NCBI GenBank assembly: GCA_036874045.1
Contig: CM072335.1
Location: forward strand, 13,040,001-13,104,000
Direction of reading: 5' to 3'
Length of the DNA stretch: 64,000 bases
From: Cymodocea nodosa
Taxonomy: Eukaryota > Streptophyta > Magnoliopsida > Alismatales > Cymodoceaceae
Below are positions 58,970 to 64,000 of the stretch, one piece after another. The position numbers were made by a program, and so were the translations under genes. How positions within the stretch are numbered: position 1 is the stretch's first letter; each line of letters starts with the position of its first letter. Under the pieces are notes generated by a model. The model ran no database searches. It was not told the DNA's origin and saw only the letters and a program-made list of their open reading frames with translations.

Positions 58970-61233
58970 ATGTATTCAAAGTTCTACAAAGGGCATGGTA
59001 GAGGAAAAGGAAGAGGTAGAGGAAATGTAAAAGGAAAATAGATAGATGAAGATGAAGTTCCACGTTCATGGTTTAAGAAGATATTTCAAGTTGACAAAAT
59101 GTTAGCTCAAATATATAGTGACTATTTCTTTTTAGAAGAAATTCTTGATGAAGTTTGGTTAGAACTTAAACATATTGCTAAAAGTATACAATATATGGGA
59201 ATTAGAAGTAAATTTGATAGAGAATATCGTATGAAGTGTGCTAATATAGCATTTTTAGAATAGTATGCACAATACTTGGAAAAAGTAATAGGTTCATCAA
59301 ATAGAAATCCTTAAACACTTATAAATGGAACACGACTTACATCATTTGAGGAAGAATATGAATCTACAATTCCTACTCCTTTATTTGCAAAGGAAAAATA
59401 GATAAATATTGTTGTAGATCAAGAAAAAGTTGAAGATCTTCGAAATGTAATAGCTATAAAAAGTGCTTTAGAAGAACTAAAATAGAAAACTTTTTTGGAA
59501 CAAATTCATAAGAAAACAACAACAATACAAGCAGAAGAGAAACTGACTTGTTACAAAAGAAAAAGAGTTAGAAAATTGAAACAAAAAGAGATTATTTTTG
59601 AGGAAACAAATTTAGATGGAAAAGAAAAATCAGATGAGGATTTAATTCCAAAGGACAATGTATGTCTAGACATTGTGTCTTACATTGCATTTGACAAGGT
59701 GATCAGTTTAGAACACACTGAAATTGACGATGATAATGAGAAATTATTATCATTTTCTATAAAACTTGAAAAGAGATCAAAGCAACAAATTAGTTCAAGT
59801 TTTTCTATAGAATCAAGCCTTGATGATAAGGAAATTGAACAATGAGAGCATTAGGCAAACGTTATTGAACAAGTTATTGTAAAAGTGCTTGAAAATATTG
59901 AGGCAGTGACTAGTTCAGAGGTTGGATTGTTTGAAGTAGTAGCTATTGAAAAAGATAAGACTCTAGAAGAGCTTAAAGTTGATCAGCTTATTTCAAAATC
60001 TATAGAAATAGAGTATGAGAATTCATAGCATGTAGAAATGGACATATCTATTGAGGTAAATGAAGAATTATAGATAGATACACATGTTGTTGAATTTGTG
60101 GAAAATTTGAACTCTGACCATTCTATAGAAACTAAATTAATGGATGTTGTAGATATTGAAAATGTTTTTTACACTATTGAAGCTAAAGAATTAAGCTTAC
60201 CTAAGTAGTTTCAAGAAAATATTTTGACAAAGGAACAACATGACATTCATTTGAAGAAGAGATTCTTGAAGAAGAATTAAATTCTGAATCAAGGCTTCAG
60301 GTATCACCTTTTGAATATAGGACACTACACATTCAAGGGAATTCAATTCATTTTAGATCTGAAGAAGCATTGCAGAAATACAATAGTTTGATTTCATGTC
60401 AAATTCTACATGCTAGACCAATAAAGTTTAGAAGTTTGATGGAAATTAAAGATCTATTTGAGTTTCAAGACTTAATACAATTCTTACCAGTTGGAATAAA
60501 ATAGAAACAATATAAAGAGCTTATTGCAGATTTTTACAGCAATCTGGTATAGAATGACAATCTATTACAAACTCAAATAACTCAACAAGAGTTTACTTTA
60601 TCTCCTAAATTAATTTTTAATGTTTTGAGATTACGGAATGAAGGTGTTGTTAACAACAGATTTGACATAGTTAGACAACTAGAATGGTACATTCAGTCTT
60701 TATCACAGATTCCAGATGTATATTCAAAAATGAGATTAATGAAAAATTTGAATGTCGAAGCTAGGTTTATTGCAAATATTTTGCATGCAAATTTATTTCA
60801 GAGAGTCAGACATAATCTGGAAGTAAGCAAAAGTTGTTTATATGCAACTTATGACATACTAAACAGAATACAAATAAATTGGTTTGATGTTTTCATATAT
60901 CAATTATAGCATATGAGTTCAAAGTTATTTTTTGGTGATGCTGTATGTCGAATTATTGCAAGCCAAATGGATTTATCTGACTAGCCTTCTGAAGTTAAAG
61001 GCATGAGAGTATTTAGTATAAAAGATTTGCAGAAACACCAGCAAAAACAACAACAATAATAACCTGACCTTCCACATCAACAATAATAGCAAAATTATTC
61101 AGATCAAGTACAACAGCAACCCGAGCTATCTCCTGACTTAGATGCAGTACTGAATGAAATCAGAAATGATATTAGACATCTAAGAAATAAAATTTGTAAT
61201 GCTATAGGTGATATTATTAAGAGGAATAGATAA
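58970..61233 (+). pseudogene. env-like ORF of F1 copy B (best full-length copy)
   Basis: It starts MYSKFYKGHGRGKGRGRGN, a Gly/Arg-rich N-terminus. Landmarks are VPRSWFKKIFQVDKMLAQIY, LTCYKRKRVRK, DNVCLDIV, an acidic middle, LHARPIKFRSLMEIKDLFEF, FYSNLV, LIFNVLRLRNEGV, ARFIANILHANLF, NRIQINWFDVFIYQL, KLFFGDA and a Gln-rich tail ending GDIIKRNR-stop. About a dozen stops occur, mostly TAG or TAA. One missing base near 60252, relative to copy A, changes frame. Length would be roughly 750 residues. The role is unknown: it is env-like by position only, with no obvious signal peptide or transmembrane helix. The same domain occurs in the F2 element. Confidence 0.75.
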
Positions 61234-61420
61234 ATATGCTGTCATTTGTCTGTTTACTTGTATTTTGAATACAAAATGTAATGTTTGTATTTATTGATTG
61301 AATGTTTGAAGAATACATTTTACTGTAAATGTGTTTCACTTCTTATTTATGTTTACAGATTTTCACTATACATACTTGTCTCTCAATTTTTATACTTTGT
61401 AATCATCTTTTTGATTAATG

Positions 61421-61435
61421 ACAAAAAGGGGGAGA
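61421..61435 (+). other. Polypurine tract after env of copy B
   Basis: ACAAAAAGGGGGAGA lies about 190 bp after the env-like stop. A second tract at 63319-63333 abuts the LTR, so this copy had at least two tracts. Confidence 0.65.
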
Positions 61436-61788
61436 TGATTATGAGTTTAAATGTTGTTTGGGCATAAATGTTGCATATGTTTATGAGTTTTTATGAGGTA
61501 GATAATTTGACTTATAAGTTATTAAGGCTTTATTATACATAAATTCTAATATTAAGTCAAATTAATAACTTATTCTTAATTCATGCATTTTATATGAAAA
61601 TTAATCTCATTATGATGTATTCTAATTGGTTTTATAAAATGTGATATGTGTGATATTATTTTATTTTGTTAGAAACAAGGTATCTCGTAAGAATTTCAAG
61701 ATGAATGAAGATTAAATGTAGAAGGTCAAGTGGATCAACTCTCATCCATTGGATCAAAATCCAAAGGCATCAAGTCATGGAAGGGGCT

Positions 61789-61796
61789 TATAAAAG
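61789..61796 (+). promoter_or_regulatory. TATA box of the 61436-63173 LTR
   Basis: TATAAAAG in GGGGCTTATAAAAGAAGGGG precedes a C-rich leader. Confidence 0.6.
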
Positions 61797-62039
61797 AAGG
61801 GGTAGATGTCCAAGATTGGCCCCCCCTCTCTCTCCCATTTTTCTCGTCCACCACGTCCACCATGCAAGGGGGCACCGGTCGTCACGTCTCATGCTCGTCC
61901 ACAACTATTCCTCGTCTTGCGACCACGAACACAGGAGATCACCAATGCAAGTCACTATTCACCCACTCGTCATCACCACCACCGCAAGTCATGAACATGA
62001 GAGATCATCACCACAAGCCGCGAACACGCTCGTCATCAC

Positions 62040-62115
62040 AAACATCACAAGTCACTGTTCACTGCTCACGGAAGTCACTGTTCATTCACTCATGGAAGTC
62101 ACTATTCACTCGTGC
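62040..62115 (+). repeat. Short direct repeats of GTCACTGTTCAC in leader
   Basis: AAGTCACTATTCAC or AAGTCACTGTTCAY words occur near 61949, 62049, 62073 and 62097. The last three are about 24 bp apart. They make the leader look like a His/Ser/Thr-rich ORF in several frames. Confidence 0.7.
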
Positions 62116-63318
62116 CACCGCACAATGCTTGTTCCCAAGACACCGGTCACAGAAGTCTACCATTAACAACTCTTTGTGTATGAGGATTCTTCCACCCATT
62201 TTTCCTTCACTTTCTCCCTTGTCCTCGTGGGTTATCTTAGGACAATAGATTTTTATTAGGTTTTTATATCATTTTCATTTTTTAGGATGTGCTACATTAA
62301 AAACTTCAAAAATACTTTGTATCCTTGCATAATCTAGATTCTTAGTATTTGTTGTTTGTGTTATTTAATTTTTGTCTTGTTTGTGAATGACTCAATTTCA
62401 TCATTTTAAAATTTTGTTATATGTTACTTTCTGAATGGTAATTAAGTGAATTTCAGTAATATCCATTTGAAAGAAATCAAAATTTGAAGTGAGTATGCAA
62501 GTGTATGATTGCAGATTCATAATTCTATTTTCTATCCATGTTTTCTAAGGTTTGAAGGTTGATTGAGTACTAAAACATTTGAGGAAAAATCTGAAACTCC
62601 TCTGAAATGTGTGGCTACATTTTTTCTTTTATTTTATGAAATTTCGTAATATTTAGAGTTGATTTGATAAGGTTTTTGAAGTTGAAAATATCAAGGTGTA
62701 GAATTTTAGTTTTCTCTATTTTATCTATAATGTTTTCCTCTATTTTGATCCTTATTCTAAGAAGCTTCCAACACACCTAATTGCATCCAATTTGGATAGG
62801 TATTCTTTGAGATATAAGGTTTTTAAGATAGGGATCCTAGCAGACGTAATTTTCCAATTTTTAGGGCTATGTTCACATCTGAATTTCTTGCCAATGTTTT
62901 GTTTTGTTTGAAGTTATATAAATTTTATCTTCTAATCTACACTTGGTTACAAGCTTATGATTAATTTCCTAAGCCTATTTGACATATGCATATAGAATTA
63001 AAATTTTGTTAATACAAAAGTTGTATATAAAATCCAATCTACATTAGTAATTGAGACAACTTCTTAATCTTGAAATCTAAAATTAACCAACAAGTCCTTG
63101 AGGATGACATGTATTTGCTAGTGTCTACATCTGATGTTGTGCACTTGCGGTCTTATAAATTTTAAAACTTCTAAGAGATGATTTTTACACACAACAAAAG
63201 TAAGCTTAAGTGACCTTAAGTCAACAAACTTGTTTGTTGAATTAAAACTTAACCCAACGGAGATGCTTCGTTGAGTTAAACATATTTCATAATTGATTTA
63301 ATATGGTTTTATCATCAT

Positions 63319-63333
63319 AAAAAAGGAGGAGAT
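63319..63333 (+). other. Polypurine tract before the 3' LTR of F1 copy B
   Basis: AAAAAAGGAGGAGAT is followed directly by TGTTGAGTATTTTG. It shows that the LTR at the right edge is a 3' LTR. Confidence 0.85.
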
Positions 63334-64000
63334 TGTTGAGTATTTTGTTTTGATGATGTGTGCTAAATGAATATAATCATATTTACTCAATTACTATTGT
63401 TTTTGAAAGTAAATTAAGAACATCAATTAATAAAGAAAAAGTTTACTGATATAAATATTTGTCTGTAATGGATCTAAAATTATGCTAAGTTAAATAACTA
63501 ATTGTTAAGTTATACTAACTTTTCATTTAACTAAATGTTAAGTTAACGTGTATTTTTATTGAAAAGCATGATATATTTTAAAGTTATATTTTCTATATCA
63601 CGTATAGTGCACGTTAAGATAACTCATTGAGTTAGTACTTTATTTGTAAAAAGGTCACGTGAGAACTCCTTGAATTATAGACTTAAAGGTTAAAATAGGT
63701 CACGTGAGAACTCCTTGAATTATAGACTTAAAGGTTAAAATAGGTCATGTGAGAACTCGTTGAGTTAGTGAACAAAATGTTAAGGTGAAGAGACGAACTC
63801 GTTAAGTTAATATTATGCACGTGGTGAAATTAAAGTTTACGAATGTTATATTATATCACGTGAGTTGCACATGTTTAACTCATTAAGTTAACTTAACTAC
63901 ACGCATTGAGTTGCTATATTGAACACTAAGGCAACGTGTTAGGTTAGTGTTATAAACTTAAAGTTATTATTATTGCACGTGGTAAATACTTTATTATTTA
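63334..64000 (+). mobile_element. Start of 3' LTR of F1 copy B (runs off right edge)
   Basis: It is collinear with 24617-25230. Differences are mostly transitions, plus a 45-bp tandem duplication at about 63653-63742. It includes CACGTG sites and the AACTCGTTAAGTTA block. Confidence 0.9.
63653..63742 (+). repeat. 45-bp tandem duplication in 3' LTR
   Basis: GTCACGTGAGAACTCCTTGA...GGTTAAAATAG occurs twice in a row with identical sequence, doubling one CACGTG site. A diverged third unit follows (GTCATGTGAGAACTCG). The 5' LTR has no exact counterpart. Confidence 0.9.

Larger units (their letters stand above)
61436..63173 (+). mobile_element. Probable solo LTR of an unassigned family inserted in the copy B 3' region
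   Basis: It starts TGATTATGAGTTT after GGAGA and ends AAACTTCTA before AGAGA, an imperfect duplication (4 of 5). It has a TATA box (TATAAAAG, 61789-61796), a GC-richer leader to about 62250, and the U5-type motif TTGTGCACTTGCGG near 63137. Rejoining the flanks gives GGGGGAGATGATT, a plausible continuation. Overlapping ORFs at 61705-62248 in three frames are leader composition and not a gene. Ends are less certain than for the other insertions. Confidence 0.55.
24617..64000 (+). mobile_element. F1 copy B: Sirevirus-like Ty1/copia element with nested insertions, right end off the window
   Basis: The 5' LTR (24617-26224), primer site, gag, pol, spacer, env-like ORF, polypurine tract and start of the 3' LTR (63334 on) lie in the right order on one strand once insertions are removed. 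The insertions are an F3 element (31076-35105), an F3 solo LTR (35630-37089), the F2 element (37549-57647) and probably an LTR at 61436-63173. Target duplications join the halves, and copy A supplies the uninterrupted sequence at three of the sites. The first ~430 bp of the two LTRs align well by eye, differing mainly by transitions. The left flank is TATAC inside an F2 LTR. Confidence 0.85.

Noticed and set aside
61705..62248. Overlapping ORFs of 153 and 172 codons rich in His, Ser, Thr and Pro
   Set aside because: They lie just downstream of a TATA box inside an LTR-like unit, overlap in three frames and are built from short GTCACTGTTCAC repeats. The composition of the leader explains them without a real protein.

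Overview
The window looks like gene-poor, AT-rich nuclear DNA of a flowering plant. Nearly all of it is nested LTR retrotransposons, and I see no convincing host gene, tRNA, rRNA or CRISPR array. The Sirevirus-type Ty1/copia elements with an initiator-Met tRNA primer site (TGGTATCAGAGC), together with an Athila-type Ty3/gypsy element, argue for an angiosperm. I cannot name the species. Most coding regions are decayed, and most premature stops sit where a sibling copy has Gln or Trp, as expected for C-to-T decay of methylated DNA.

Names used here: F1 = Sirevirus-like copia family (LTR starts TGTTGAGTATTTTG, ends GATCCTACA). F2 = Athila-like gypsy family (LTR starts TGTTTAGAATG). F3 = a second copia family (LTR starts TGTTAGGACC, ends GATCCTAACA). 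X1 and X2 = two LTRs of unassigned families.

Layout. (1) 1-15694, minus strand: F1 copy A, running off the left edge, with env-like ORF, pol, gag, primer site and 5' LTR. Its pol carries an F2 LTR (5683-7598). Its 5' LTR carries two F2 solo LTRs (10686-12617 and 13028-15302). (2) 15695-19765: broken pieces, namely a minus-strand env-like remnant, an unassigned LTR-like promoter region, a partial F2 LTR and the 3' end of an F2 element with its polypurine tract. (3) 19766-24616: an F2 LTR containing solo LTR X1 (20509-24275), which contains solo LTR X2 (21608-23143). (4) 24617 to beyond 64000: F1 copy B. Its 5' LTR, gag and pol lie at 24617-37278, broken by an F3 element (31076-35105) and an F3 solo LTR (35630-37089). 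Its post-pol spacer is split by a 20-kb F2 element (37549-57647). It resumes at 57648 with the rest of the spacer, an env-like ORF (58970-61233) and the start of its 3' LTR (63334). (5) The F2 element contains both LTRs, gag remnant, protease, RT, RNase H, integrase, an env-like ORF and, oddly, a gag ORF downstream of env. It also contains a deleted F1 copy C (from 49955) and, inside its 3' LTR, an F1 solo LTR (55774-57466).

Eight insertions can be closed with exact 5-bp target duplications. For seven of them an uninterrupted relative of the target lies elsewhere in the window.

The most interesting signal is modular sharing between two superfamilies that should be unrelated. The copia F1 and gypsy F2 elements share (a) a U3 block of about 190 bp rich in CACGTG and AACTCGTTGAGTT palindromes, (b) a 3' spacer of about 550 bp, and (c) the same family of env-like ORF with the signature QxNWxxVFI. 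A second palindromic module (TAACTATCCGA/TCGGATAGTTA) is shared by F2 and F3 LTRs. This suggests that a regulatory cassette and an accessory gene have been exchanged between gypsy and copia elements in this genome.
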